A DNA stretch of 57,685 bases, taken from Schlesneria sp. Its GTDB lineage: Bacteria > Planctomycetota > Planctomycetia > Planctomycetales > Planctomycetaceae. Each line of letters begins with the position of its first letter. Position 1 is the first letter of the stretch. Below the pieces are notes generated by a model that had not been told where the DNA came from, did no database searches, and saw only the letters and a list, made by a program, of their open reading frames with translations. Location: positions 1-57,685 of the forward strand of contig JAQGHU010000070.1 of assembly GCA_028291515.1 (NCBI GenBank), written 5' to 3'. Below, piece by piece: positions 7,250 through 15,544 of the stretch. The translations under genes and the position numbers were made by a program.

Positions 7250-10200
7250 AACCCAACGTTTTTCTTGGTCGAGACATTTGGCGCCGGCTTCACGGCAGGA
7301 GCATCGGCACCTCTTTTGGTGATGCTGGTTTCTTCCACGCTGCTGGTGTTGGCACCGATGGGACGGCCACCTTCGGCCCAGGCGGCCCCTTGGGAATTCT
7401 TGTGCAATTCAAAAGAGCCGGGTTTCAGATCGCGCCATTTGACGGGTAACTCGCCATTCAAATAGATCCCCTTATCTCCCGTCAACAAGCGGATTGAACT
7501 TCCTTTTTCCCAGACCTTGCGCCAGGCGGACAGGCCTGTCTTCTCATCAGAGGGGATGTCAGAATCACCATCGCGCCGAATCAGATGAACCACTCGTTTC
7601 GAAATGCCATTTGATCCGCCCCACCATTCCAATTGATGTTGCTCGACGACCGGTCCCACGCACCGCAACATCGTGGCACCTACTGCTTCGTTGGCTTTGA
7701 ATGCGAGCGGCGGGGCAAAGACGCACTTCTCGATAAACAACCGAACCGGTGAGGAGGCCGCATCGTTTCCGGGAGCGGCCTGAAATCGAATCGCGGCGCC
7801 GGATGCCGAGATTGTGACGTGCTCTGCATCCAGACTGGAAATCAGGGCTGTCCCGGCACGTGCGGGGCGCAGATCGATCGTGTCACCGCGAACGGCCAAC
7901 ACGGAATTGCGTAAGATCATCGGCCCCTGACCACATTCGGCGCGAATCCCGCAACCCGAACCGGCCAGGTACGAGTCTCTCACCACGAGGGCCGGGGCTT
8001 CCCCCACTGGTTGAGCCGGTGCCGTGGTTAACCAACGCAGCAGCCCTACTTGCTTTGTTCCTTCCGCTTCGGGGCCCAGCAATCGGCATCCATTCAGAAT
8101 CACCGTCGCGTCGGTCGCCTGGATCAACCATTCCGGAGTGCCCGCTTTGGTGTTCGAGGAACCTTCGAGGACCGCGTTCGTCAATTCCAAGGTGCCGCGA
8201 TTGATTTGAATCAGCGCCGGGGGAACTCCCTTCGCCGCATCTGCTCCCTTGGACTGCAGCGGCATCATTTTCAGGCTCGCGCCATCCGACTGCTTGAACA
8301 CGATTCGCAGTGATTTACCTTCGACCTTGGCAGGAGTCATATAGACCAACCCACCGCCCGTGGCTTCAAACAATGTTCCACTTGGCCAGTCACCCCTGTT
8401 GAGGATCAGACCGAGATCGTCTTTCTTCAGATCGATCTTGCGGACTTGGACAGGATCAATCGTCTTGAGGGCAGCGTTCGGCAGTGCCGGACGCGAAGTG
8501 AAGGCGACCGCTCGCTGTTGCGAGACCGCATCAGGGATCGGCAGTTTGCTAATGGAGCAACCGGGCATCCCTCCATCGCTGGATTTCACTTCGCGAAAAC
8601 TGAGGCCGCTGGAATCGAATTCCTGAGGCAACGCGGTCATCAAATCATCGCCGGCGGATTCAGGAAAGGTGAGCTTCTGAAACTGCTTCGCATCTGTTCG
8701 AGAGTTCCAGACGCGCTGCCATGTCGTGGCATCCGCAACCTTGTACGACCCCCCCAGGTCGAGGAGTTGCTCGAAGCCCAGATAGAGTGTGTTGGTTGAG
8801 CCCCAGGTCAGCTTCGTGAGCCAACCTTCTGCCGACCTGACTTGAGGCCAGCGTCCCGTGAACACGATGGTTGAGTTTGGCACGATCCCCTGGGCAGCGC
8901 AGAGTGCATCACGTAGAGCGATGACGGTCTGTGGGGGCTTGCCTGATTCGTCAACAGACAAATCGAAGATCTTATACATCGCGCACATTGTGCATCGCTG
9001 AATTCGCAGGATTCGCCGCGGCTTGTTGATGGCAACGTCAGCGACTCCCGCGGCGATGTGACCCGCCACTTCGATCGCGGCCGCGGATCCAGTTACCATT
9101 AAACTGTCGCGGACGACGGCATCGACGTTAGCCCGACGGATACTTAAGGCGGTCAGTCCATCACCGCGCACCCAAACGCGATCCACCAGCAGGTATGATT
9201 CCATTCGCGGAACGGCGATCGAATCGTTGGTGCTGCTCATCAACAGTGCGACTGCCGGTTCAGTCGACGTATTTGTCGACGTGAACGAACATTCCTGGAC
9301 AAACAATTGGCCATCGATGACTTCGACTGCCTTAGTGGAACCAGTGACGACCTGACGATCCATTGAGAAATGAATGCCGCGCAGGTCGACCACAGTATCG
9401 CTGATCTTCAAGCCGGCTGTCGTTTGTCCCTCGGCAGGTTTGAGGGCAATGACAGGGCGATCCTGCGGGGAGGCACTGGTGATGACGATTCGTTTGCGCT
9501 GCCCTAATTCGACAAGCGGCAAGGGGAACGGACCGGCTCCTTGCAACTTGATGACAGCTCCCGTTGACGTGACCGCTTGCAGAGCTTCTTCGAGCGTCGC
9601 AAAATTTGTCGCAGTTTTCGTTCCGGCGCTGACCGTCAACGATGGCAGGCCGCTCATGTCGGCTGCTTTCACGGCCCAATCGGGGATCCTCTCCACATCA
9701 TACGCTGGAGTCGGTATATCGGTGCGAGTGGTCCCCGGTGCGTTGTTCGCCACTGTTACTGTGGGAGTCTCGGTCGAAGCGGGTTCACTCTGATTCGCCG
9801 TGACAGCGGGGGCCGTGTTGGGTACGGGCTGATTGCCGCTATCTGGTGGTGGTCCGAATGGCGTCTTTTCAACATCGACACTCGAGCCATAGCGAGAAAT
9901 TACCCAGCCCACACCAATAATCAGCAGTGCCAATGCGGCGATGGCAGTGAGATTTCGAAGCAGTTCCTTATTGAGTAACGGCTTCGACTCGACCGCATCT
10001 TCGACAGGCTGACGCTTGGGAGGGAGTGGTTTGTGGCTTGGATCGTTCGGTTTCGCTGGCTTGCTCTCAGCGGGTTTCGCAGACGCCGGCTTGGTTTTGG
10101 CACCTGTCGTCGATTCGTTAGTTTCAGGTTTGTCGGATCTTGGCTTCGGTTTGCGAGTAACTGGATCCGCGTCTTCCTCTTCTTGTGCGGCGACCCGACT

Positions 10201-11520
10201 TGTACGACGAGGGTTCTCAACGGGTTCGGGCTCTCTCGGGTTATCCTTCGTGGGCCGTGCCTTGGCCTTATACTGGACGGCCTGCGAATCTGACGGAGCT
10301 TCAGTCGCCGGGCGTGGCTTGGACCGATGCGATTGCGTTTCGGGCTGCGTTGACTTGTCTTCGGTGGCGGTTGAGGGCGGTCGAGGCTTGGATTTGTAGT
10401 AGACCGGTTGCGTTTCTTCAGGGGTGTTCGTTGTCGGAGAGGGCTGCTTTTTGCGAGTGGGCCCCTCGTACTGGGGAGGAATCGGCACCTCAATCGGCGT
10501 TTCCGAAACTTCACGGACGTCGTTGAGTTCAAAGTACCCGTCGTCGCTGTAGGCTTCGTCTTCAAATTTGGCGATGTTCGTGCTGATTTCGCTGTCGGAG
10601 TCCGCAAAGATTTCTCGGGAAATCGCCGCCTCAGTCAGCGTGGAGTGGGCGAGATCGTCCAGTAGTTCGGCCGGGGTCTGATAGCGATCTTCCGGCTTCT
10701 TCGCCATTAGTCGCCGTAAGACCGCGGTGAGTCCTTCCGGTATTTGCGGGTTCTTATCTCGTGGATCCGGAATGGGCTTAATCGCATGCGCCTGCAGCTT
10801 ATTTGTCACACTTCCATCGGGATAGGGTGGCGAACCGGTCAGCATCTGGTACCAGGTACATCCCAGCGAATACAGATCGCTGCGAATGTCGGCCAGCTTG
10901 CTGTTTCGCGCCTGCTCGGGGGCCATATAGTCGACGGTTCCCACGGTGGTCCCGGCGCGGGTGATATTTGTCTCCAGGGTGTCGTCGATCGATCGTGCCA
11001 GCCCCAAGTCGGTCAGTTTGACGACGCCGTCAGGACGAATCAGCAGATTAGACGGCTTGATATCGCGATGGACGATGTTTTGCTCGAACGCATGCTGCAG
11101 CGCCGCCGCCACCTGCTTGATGACTTCGATCGAACGACGCACGGGGACAACCCCGCGTCGCGTGACCATCTCAAACAGGTCGCGACCTTCGACATATTCC
11201 ATGGCGATGTAGAGATAGCCGTCGGCTTCGCCACTGTCGTAGACAGCGACAATATTCGGATGTCGCAACTGTGCCGCGGCTTGAGCCTCGGCCCGGAACC
11301 GTCGCACCAGGATGGGGTTTTCGGCCTTGTCGCGCGCCAACACCTTCAGCGCAACAACCCTTTTGAGTTCGGTGTCACGTGCGAGGAAGACAGTCCCCAT
11401 TCCGCCCGCACCGATTTTCTTATCGATGCTGTACTTACCCAGTCGCTTCAATTCAGACAGCGAGGGCGCAGCACCCGTTCCAGCAGGAGTTCTGACCGCA
11501 GCTTTATCATCCGCAGTCAT
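7246..11520 (-). CDS. Ser/Thr kinase with C-terminal beta-helix ectodomain
   Basis: 1424 residues from ATG 11520, preceded by GAGG; the longer frame to 11634 lacks kinase homology. The kinase domain (about 22-290) is canonical: GAGGMGTV, VALKVL, HRDIKPSN, DLGLA and YMAPEQ. Then comes a long, low-complexity Pro/Lys/Thr-rich linker (about 370-510) with repeated KPRP-like blocks, one membrane span (about 520-540, AIAALALLIIGVGWVISRY) and a roughly 850-residue outside region. That region has repeated short beta-strand units (for example VIKLQGAGPFPLPL, VELTNAVLEG-like) suggesting a right-handed parallel beta-helix. It probably senses something at the envelope and signals to cytoplasmic targets. 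Upstream lies a large palindromic repeat region. Confidence 0.88.
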   Translation of the reverse strand: MTADDKAAVRTPAGTGAAPSLSELKRLGKYSIDKKIGAGGMGTVFLARDTELKRVVALKVLARDKAENPILVRRFRAEAQAAAQLRHPNIVAVYDSGEADGYLYIAMEYVEGRDLFEMVTRRGVVPVRRSIEVIKQVAAALQHAFEQNIVHRDIKPSNLLIRPDGVVKLTDLGLARSIDDTLETNITRAGTTVGTVDYMAPEQARNSKLADIRSDLYSLGCTWYQMLTGSPPYPDGSVTNKLQAHAIKPIPDPRDKNPQIPEGLTAVLRRLMAKKPEDRYQTPAELLDDLAHSTLTEAAISREIFADSDSEISTNIAKFEDEAYSDDGYFELNDVREVSETPIEVPIPPQYEGPTRKKQPSPTTNTPEETQPVYYKSKPRPPSTATEDKSTQPETQSHRSKPRPATEAPSDSQAVQYKAKARPTKDNPREPEPVENPRRTSRVAAQEEEDADPVTRKPKPRSDKPETNESTTGAKTKPASAKPAESKPAKPNDPSHKPLPPKRQPVEDAVESKPLLNKELLRNLTAIAALALLIIGVGWVISRYGSSVDVEKTPFGPPPDSGNQPVPNTAPAVTANQSEPASTETPTVTVANNAPGTTRTDIPTPAYDVERIPDWAVKAADMSGLPSLTVSAGTKTATNFATLEEALQAVTSTGAVIKLQGAGPFPLPLVELGQRKRIVITSASPQDRPVIALKPAEGQTTAGLKISDTVVDLRGIHFSMDRQVVTGSTKAVEVIDGQLFVQECSFTSTNTSTEPAVALLMSSTNDSIAVPRMESYLLVDRVWVRGDGLTALSIRRANVDAVVRDSLMVTGSAAAIEVAGHIAAGVADVAINKPRRILRIQRCTMCAMYKIFDLSVDESGKPPQTVIALRDALCAAQGIVPNSTIVFTGRWPQVRSAEGWLTKLTWGSTNTLYLGFEQLLDLGGSYKVADATTWQRVWNSRTDAKQFQKLTFPESAGDDLMTALPQEFDSSGLSFREVKSSDGGMPGCSISKLPIPDAVSQQRAVAFTSRPALPNAALKTIDPVQVRKIDLKKDDLGLILNRGDWPSGTLFEATGGGLVYMTPAKVEGKSLRIVFKQSDGASLKMMPLQSKGADAAKGVPPALIQINRGTLELTNAVLEGSSNTKAGTPEWLIQATDATVILNGCRLLGPEAEGTKQVGLLRWLTTAPAQPVGEAPALVVRDSYLAGSGCGIRAECGQGPMILRNSVLAVRGDTIDLRPARAGTALISSLDAEHVTISASGAAIRFQAAPGNDAASSPVRLFIEKCVFAPPLAFKANEAVGATMLRCVGPVVEQHQLEWWGGSNGISKRVVHLIRRDGDSDIPSDEKTGLSAWRKVWEKGSSIRLLTGDKGIYLNGELPVKWRDLKPGSFELHKNSQGAAWAEGGRPIGANTSSVEETSITKRGADAPAVKPAPNVSTKKNVGF

Positions 11521-11759
11521 CGCGGACCTCAAAACGAACTCGGAAATAGATCGTCGGTGGTCGAAACCACAAGGTGGAGTCAACCTGACACGTGATGGGC
11601 GTAAACCAAGCCGACAAATACAGTAACATAACAATCGGCTGGGTGGAATTCAGACTGCGCCGAAGTCTGGATTATTCAGGCCGTATGCGTTGCCGGAGCG
11701 AAGTTGAGATCGTCAAGCAACATTACCCAACCGTTATTGTCGCTCTGGCGGGCGTGTTT

Positions 11760-12037
11760 TCAGGCCCAAGGGGCCGGACCATTACCTAGCCAGGGCCCTT
11801 CGGCCCTGGAATTACGCCCTCAAGTAAACTTTAATCAGGCCTGAAGGGCCGGCCATTTCAAGTCGTCGTCAATGCCATATTCCTGCTGGTCCGCACCAGT
11901 GATTGCGCGAGTATTCCCAAGAGCGAATACGCTTGGGATTAATGGGCCGGCCCTTCAGGCCTCAAGAGATGTTGGAGTGGTCGTGTTCCGGGGCCAACGG
12001 GCCCCGGCTGGGCAAAGTGCCGGCCCCTTGGGCCTGA
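11760..12037. repeat. Nested palindromic repeat element
   Basis: The 569-base gap between two minus-strand genes is dominated by nested inverted repeats. Outer arms: an 18-base sequence at 11760-11777 (TCAGGCCCAAGGGGCCGG) is perfectly complementary to 12020-12037. Inner arms: 11837-11857 pairs with 11941-11962 apart from one inserted base. Separate hairpins lie at 11790-11809 (CCAGGGCC-CTTC-GGCCCTGG) and 11988-12007. All four arms are variants of one 'ggcctgaagggccgg' unit, two in each orientation. No convincing ORF is present. It may be a REP/MITE-like element; bases 11521-11759 and 12038-12089 show nothing further. Confidence 0.85.
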
Positions 12038-12089
12038 GGACGGAGGCCCATGTATCGCGCCGACGATGTCGCCGGTCGCAAACTGAATG

Positions 12090-13511
12090 TCACGTTGATC
12101 GGACAAATGCGGCGGCGGCCCCGTTTCGGTTGCGCGAGTGGTCGGTCCGAGCCAGTTGATGCACCGGTTCGGGATCGAGGGTCTGCCGCAACGCGTCAGC
12201 TTGCAATGGCTTCAGCAGGAGATTGCTGACCCCCAATTCCGTGCAGCGGAGCACGCGATCGGGCGTCATGTCGCTCGTCACCGCGATCAACGATTTGCTT
12301 TTCCCCATTCGGTCAGGAGGTAGGAGTTGCAGAGCTTCCAGCGTGTCGAAGCCTTCGTCCTCGGGAAGATCGATGTCGACGACGACGACCGAATAGTCAT
12401 TCAACATCACCGAGTAGTAGGTTCGTGGTCCATTGGGGACCACATCGACGCGATATCCTTCATGCTCCAATGCGGTGACGGCTTTCGCTTGTTGAAGTGG
12501 GTTTCGCATGAGCAGCATGGCGCGTTTTTCAACGACGGCCACGTCTTCCGGAGGCTTCTGCTCGCCGAGTGGATTGGGTTGATTGGCTCGTCCTTGAGTT
12601 TCTGGTGCTAGCGACGGCAAATCAATCAAGTGCATGAGATGTTGCGCTTGCTGGCGAAGCCCTTGCCAATGCGATTGCCACCCCTTCGACAAAGATGAAT
12701 CTGCGGGACGACTGGCGAATTTCAGGATGGCAGTGCCGTGCGTCGCAACATCGCGCCGCAGCGACAGCAATTCTCGAGACAGTTGCTGCTGTGCGGTTTC
12801 GGCGACTTTTCGTCGGTCCGTCAATGTGGCGACCTCTCGTTGCAAGGTCATGGTCGCTTCAATCAACTCGACCGTCGCCTCGTCGTACTTTGTCTGCAGC
12901 ATCGCCTCTAATGACTCGACTGCCTCGTCCTTGTCGCACTTCGAAGCGAGCGCCTGGCGATCAAGGACCACGAAGGCCAGCAAAAACGCAGTTTCGCCAA
13001 TCATCCAGGCCATCCAGATCAAGTACGTGGACAGTTGCGACGGGTCCTCGACGGGCAAGGGCGGAACCATGCCGCTGCTGACCATGAATAAGTGAGCCGA
13101 CAAGGAAGCCAGGACCGTCGTCAAGAGGACCGGCACATCACGATACAGTGATAGGACAACCAGCCAGGCAAAGAGGTGGAAATGACTTTCGGGGCGCCCT
13201 CCGGACACATACCACAACAGCGACGAGATCACGGCTTCCGATGCCACGATCGTCCAACGTGTCTGGGTGCGACCCGGCCAGCGCAGAATCATGCCGAGTT
13301 GCGCGAGGCTGAGCGCGCCAATCGCAAGGACGGCGATGGATAGCAGATCAAGACGAGGGTAATCTGCTTGGTTTGCCACTGCGATGCTGGCGAATAAAGT
13401 GACCGTCCATTGAGCCAACAGAACCCAGAAGATACGGGCATCGGCCTGTTCGCGCAAGGCCAGCATGCCGCTTCGGAATCGGTTCGACGCCGGTGCTGTC
13501 GGTGACTGCAT
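12090..13511 (-). CDS. Membrane protein with C-terminal receiver domain
   Basis: 473 residues. About six hydrophobic segments occupy residues 25-195, resembling a multi-spanning sensor module. A coiled coil (about 200-265) follows, then a C-terminal response-regulator receiver domain (about 331-448) with phospho-acceptor D379 (VVVVDIDLPEDEG), a conserved threonine region (IAVTSDM) and K434 (LLLKPL). The acidic pair normally near the receiver N-terminus is not obvious (MLLMRNP), so phosphorylation is uncertain. There is no histidine-kinase DHp/ATPase domain, although the region after the coiled coil could be a degenerate remnant. It may be a membrane-anchored response regulator taking phosphate from an unlinked kinase. 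ATG start at 13511, with a hairpin in the leader. Confidence 0.75.
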   Translation of the reverse strand: MQSPTAPASNRFRSGMLALREQADARIFWVLLAQWTVTLFASIAVANQADYPRLDLLSIAVLAIGALSLAQLGMILRWPGRTQTRWTIVASEAVISSLLWYVSGGRPESHFHLFAWLVVLSLYRDVPVLLTTVLASLSAHLFMVSSGMVPPLPVEDPSQLSTYLIWMAWMIGETAFLLAFVVLDRQALASKCDKDEAVESLEAMLQTKYDEATVELIEATMTLQREVATLTDRRKVAETAQQQLSRELLSLRRDVATHGTAILKFASRPADSSLSKGWQSHWQGLRQQAQHLMHLIDLPSLAPETQGRANQPNPLGEQKPPEDVAVVEKRAMLLMRNPLQQAKAVTALEHEGYRVDVVPNGPRTYYSVMLNDYSVVVVDIDLPEDEGFDTLEALQLLPPDRMGKSKSLIAVTSDMTPDRVLRCTELGVSNLLLKPLQADALRQTLDPEPVHQLARTDHSRNRNGAAAAFVRST

Positions 13512-13534
13512 GGTTTCGCTCTCAGATGGGAAGT

Positions 13535-13556
13535 CCCACTGGGACAGTCCAGTGGG
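13535..13556 (-). promoter_or_regulatory. Hairpin in 5' leader of receiver gene
   Basis: CCCACTGG (13535-13542) and CCAGTGGG (13549-13556) form a perfect 8-bp stem with a 6-base loop, 24-45 bases upstream of the ATG at 13511. It has no following T-run on the minus strand, so it is not a standard terminator. It could stabilise the message or bind a regulator. Confidence 0.45.
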
Positions 13557-13717
13557 CGGTGCAAATCGAAGTGATTACTCTCGATCGTCCGTCTGGAACA
13601 TAGCACTCAGTTATCGACAACGCCGGAACAAGAATGTCGCGAAATCACCACATCGGGAGCGGTAAGTTCGGTCGCAACGATTATGCAATCTCAGGTTGGT
13701 AAACAGTTGATCTGCGC

Positions 13718-14539
13718 TCACTGTAAGGGGATTGGCCATTGCATCCCGCAGGTGATTCCCCCATCCACATAAATCACCTGTCCGGTCATGTAGCTCGAGG
13801 CCTCGCTTGCTAAAAAAATGGCCGCGCCAATCATGTCTTCGGGTTTGCCTAACCTCCGCAAGGGAGTATTTGTGGTTCCCCAGGCTTGCATGGTGGGGTC
13901 AGACCACAGTTTGTTCGTCAGGTCGGTCAGGATAAAACCGGGGGCAATGGCGTTGACGCGGATTCCGTGATCACCCCACTCCGACCCCATACCGCGCGTC
14001 ATCATCCCCAAGCCGGCCTTGCTCATCGCATAAGGCAACACGCCTTTCAGTGGCGCGAAAGTGTTCAGCGAGTCAATGTTGACGATCGTGCCGCCGGTTC
14101 CCTGAGAAATCATCTGCCGGCCGACCGCCTGAGCGACCAGGAACGCCCCTTTCACGTTGATGTTCGTAATGTAGTCGTATTCCTCGACTGTGTACTCTTC
14201 GACTCGCTTGCGAATGTTGACGCCCGCGACGTTGAGCAACGAATCGATTCGTCCGGCCTTGGCCACGACGGCTTCGATCATCGGGGGGATCGTTTCCGGT
14301 TTGGAGACGTCGCATTCGACGAAATCGACAGGATACTGGCCTGACGAAATCTCGGTGGCGGTCGCTTCCAGGGAGGCGGCATCGCGACCCGTGATCACGA
14401 CGCGCGCTCCGCGTTTGACGAAGCCTTCGGCCAGGGCTCGCCCAATCCCGCGGCTGCCGCCTGAAACCAATACGACCTTGTCGCTCACTGAAAACAGCTG
14501 GTCGGACACCACATCCCTTTCAGGTTTGAGATTGTTCAT
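13718..14539 (-). CDS. Short-chain dehydrogenase/reductase (gluconate 5-dehydrogenase-like)
   Basis: 273 residues from ATG 14539; an upstream extension lacks homology. Classical SDR: cofactor motif SGGSRGIGRAL (about residues 21-31), NVAG, catalytic serine in NIDS and YAMSK (Tyr-x-x-x-Lys). The C-terminal GGITCGMQWPIPL end is typical of SDRs that reduce or oxidise sugar acids such as 5-keto-D-gluconate or 2-deoxy-gluconate. The exact substrate cannot be read from sequence; NADP(H) preference is likewise not determined. Cytosolic. It is transcribed divergently from the receiver-like gene to its right, across a 200-base spacer with an inverted repeat. Confidence 0.88.
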   Translation of the reverse strand: MNNLKPERDVVSDQLFSVSDKVVLVSGGSRGIGRALAEGFVKRGARVVITGRDAASLEATATEISSGQYPVDFVECDVSKPETIPPMIEAVVAKAGRIDSLLNVAGVNIRKRVEEYTVEEYDYITNINVKGAFLVAQAVGRQMISQGTGGTIVNIDSLNTFAPLKGVLPYAMSKAGLGMMTRGMGSEWGDHGIRVNAIAPGFILTDLTNKLWSDPTMQAWGTTNTPLRRLGKPEDMIGAAIFLASEASSYMTGQVIYVDGGITCGMQWPIPLQ

Positions 14540-14560
14540 TGCAAGCGTATGACGCGTGCA

Positions 14561-14625
14561 GTCTTCGGAATGGACCACGGACGTTACTCGAGGTGAATTG
14601 CCAGATCGTGGTGTGTTCCGAAGAC
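14561..14625. promoter_or_regulatory. Inverted repeat in divergent intergenic region
   Basis: GTCTTCGGAA (14561-14570) is perfectly complementary to TTCCGAAGAC (14616-14625). The pairing extends to 18 bases with three mismatches (14561-14578 against 14608-14625). It sits between the SDR gene (minus) and the receiver-like gene (plus), where an operator for both would be expected. A dispersed REP-like copy related to 'ggcacacaccctact' repeats is the alternative. Confidence 0.45.
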
Positions 14626-14746
14626 GGCACACACCCTACTGCCTGCAAGTGAATCGTAAAAGTCTCGACTTCCTCGACTTGATCGCTACATCCGATAAGA
14701 TCCTGACACAATCACGTATTGCGTGTTTTCAGGAATTGATCCGTTC

Positions 14747-15523
14747 ATGTCATTGCAGATCCTGATCATCGGACAGACGAATCGCGCCGAGGCGCAGTCG
14801 TTGATGGAGTGGATTCCGGCAACGCTCGAAGGTGCACGACTGACGCAGCATGTCGGTATGGAACTGGCGGTTGTCGAACTTGTCCGGACGCAGCAGATCC
14901 CTGACCTGATCGTCGTGATTCAAAGTCATCTCGACGAGTACTGCCAGCGAGATCTGGATGAACTTGGTCGTCTCGCCCCGTTGGCCCGGTGGGTTGTCTG
15001 TAGCGGCGCGTGGTGCGAATCTGAAGGGCGAACTCGTCACCTCTGGCCTTTGGCTGTGCGGGTACCGCTACGATCTGCCCCACTACGCCTGTTAGATGAA
15101 TGGCGATTGCTGTGTGGTGAGAATGTGAAACCGCTCCCGTTGTCGGGATCTCGCGAAGAAGCGTTTGACGCTGATCACAGCCCGCTGGTTAAAGAAACGG
15201 TCTCGATTTCGGTGCTGGTCGATTCTCCTGACGCGGAGTACGCCCGGTATCTCTGCGAACTGCTGGTGGAGAGCGGTCACGCGGTGCTTGCTAGTGATGC
15301 GAGCGGCAATCCGTCGCCACAGGTCATTTTATGTGATCTCGATCCTTGGGGACCGGCGCGCCGACAACGTGCGGAATATCTGCAAGCACGAGATCCGCAC
15401 GCGCAGCTTGTGGGCTTGATGAGCAGGCCCGAGGTCGAAGTTGTCGATGAATATCCGGTCATCCCCAAGCTAGGGAGTCAGCAGCAAATCCTGGATGCGG
15501 TTCTCCAGGCGATTGCTGACTGA
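14747..15523 (+). CDS. Receiver-like two-domain protein of unknown role
   Basis: 258 residues from ATG 14747, which has AGGA about 12 bases upstream; an in-frame GTG at 14723 is possible. The protein has two alpha/beta halves (about 2-120 and 150-258) resembling degenerate response-regulator receivers. The first opens LQILIIGQTN and has DLIVVIQSH. The second opens SISVLVDSPD, has VILCDLDPW (possible Asp) and VIPKLG (possible conserved Lys). No output, kinase or DNA-binding domain is seen. It may be a pseudo-receiver adaptor in phosphorelay signalling; this is inference. The neighbouring membrane receiver protein is a plausible functional relative. Downstream the stop lies 21 bases from the convergent permease gene. 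Confidence 0.6.
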   Translation: MSLQILIIGQTNRAEAQSLMEWIPATLEGARLTQHVGMELAVVELVRTQQIPDLIVVIQSHLDEYCQRDLDELGRLAPLARWVVCSGAWCESEGRTRHLWPLAVRVPLRSAPLRLLDEWRLLCGENVKPLPLSGSREEAFDADHSPLVKETVSISVLVDSPDAEYARYLCELLVESGHAVLASDASGNPSPQVILCDLDPWGPARRQRAEYLQARDPHAQLVGLMSRPEVEVVDEYPVIPKLGSQQQILDAVLQAIAD

Positions 15524-15544
15524 CTTCCGTAGGTGGAGACTTGA

